6,142 nt of DNA from an uncultured bacterium (GTDB lineage: Bacteria > Pseudomonadota > Alphaproteobacteria > Rhodospirillales > Rhodospirillaceae). The notes under the pieces were generated by a model. The model worked only from the letters and a program-made list of their open reading frames with translations. It was not told where the DNA came from and made no database searches. This document shows positions 6,039 through 6,142 of the stretch, one piece after another. The stretch is taken from positions 1 to 6,142 of the forward strand of contig CAITZE010000219.1 of NCBI GenBank assembly GCA_903896775.1, given 5' to 3'. Numbering within the stretch: the stretch's first letter is position 1; every line of letters begins with the position of its first letter. The position numbers and the translations under genes are program-made.

Positions 6039-6142
6039 TTATAGAATCGATTGCCCAGTCTTCGCCCAATCATCCATGAATGCTTTTAGACCCTTATCGG
6101 TTAACGGATGGTTGAATAGCTGGCGCAAAGTGGAGGGCGGCA
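6039..6142 (-). CDS. Transaldolase / fructose-6-phosphate aldolase-like protein, 3' end only
   Basis: A - strand frame enters from the right edge and ends with TAA at 6041-6039, giving the last 33 residues of a protein. The sequence PPSTLRQLFNHPLTDKGL, then AFMDDWAKTGQS, matches the C-terminal tail of the small transaldolase / fructose-6-phosphate aldolase family (class I Schiff-base aldolases of the pentose phosphate pathway), where a conserved HPLTDKG and a final DW-KTG are usual. The catalytic lysine and the barrel lie outside the window, so transaldolase and fructose-6-phosphate aldolase activity cannot be told apart. DUF484 follows after 20 bases on the same strand. Confidence 0.8.
   Translation of the reverse strand, partial: PPSTLRQLFNHPLTDKGLKAFMDDWAKTGQSIL

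Overview
The window looks like ordinary chromosomal DNA from an alphaproteobacterium, moderately GC-rich and densely packed with genes. This placement is inferred from two arrangements. One is a 2-oxoglutarate dehydrogenase E2 gene followed directly by its E3 gene (lpd). The other is a transaldolase, DUF484 and xerC gene string. No ribosomal RNA or other taxonomic marker is present, so the placement stops at class level.

Left part (1-2788, + strand): the 3' end of the E2 succinyltransferase gene, a complete dihydrolipoyl dehydrogenase 4 bases later, and a family 2 glycosyltransferase 11 bases after that. The first two are parts of one TCA-cycle complex. The glycosyltransferase is functionally unrelated but probably shares the transcript. 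Middle part (2785-4338): a small exported protein of unknown function on the - strand, whose stop codon overlaps the glycosyltransferase stop, and a rhomboid protease on the + strand. They diverge from a 135-base intergenic region, the only non-coding stretch above 100 bases. Right part (4340-6142, - strand): a string read right to left, with the 3' end of a transaldolase-type enzyme, a DUF484 protein and the tyrosine recombinase XerC. XerC converges on the rhomboid gene with a single base between stops.

The least ordinary structure is in the intergenic region. A strong intrinsic terminator on the - strand (3441-3468) lies just upstream of the exported-protein gene. A second hairpin about 35 bases upstream contains a segment that can pair with the terminator arm, as in an attenuator. 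A six-codon open frame with a plausible ribosome binding site links the terminator to the gene start. An alternative reading is that this terminator ends the xerC operon transcript after it has run antisense through the rhomboid gene. I saw no mobile element, CRISPR array, tRNA or rRNA. Apart from this leader and the unknown exported protein, the genes belong to well-known families, and I do not see a clearly new multi-gene system.
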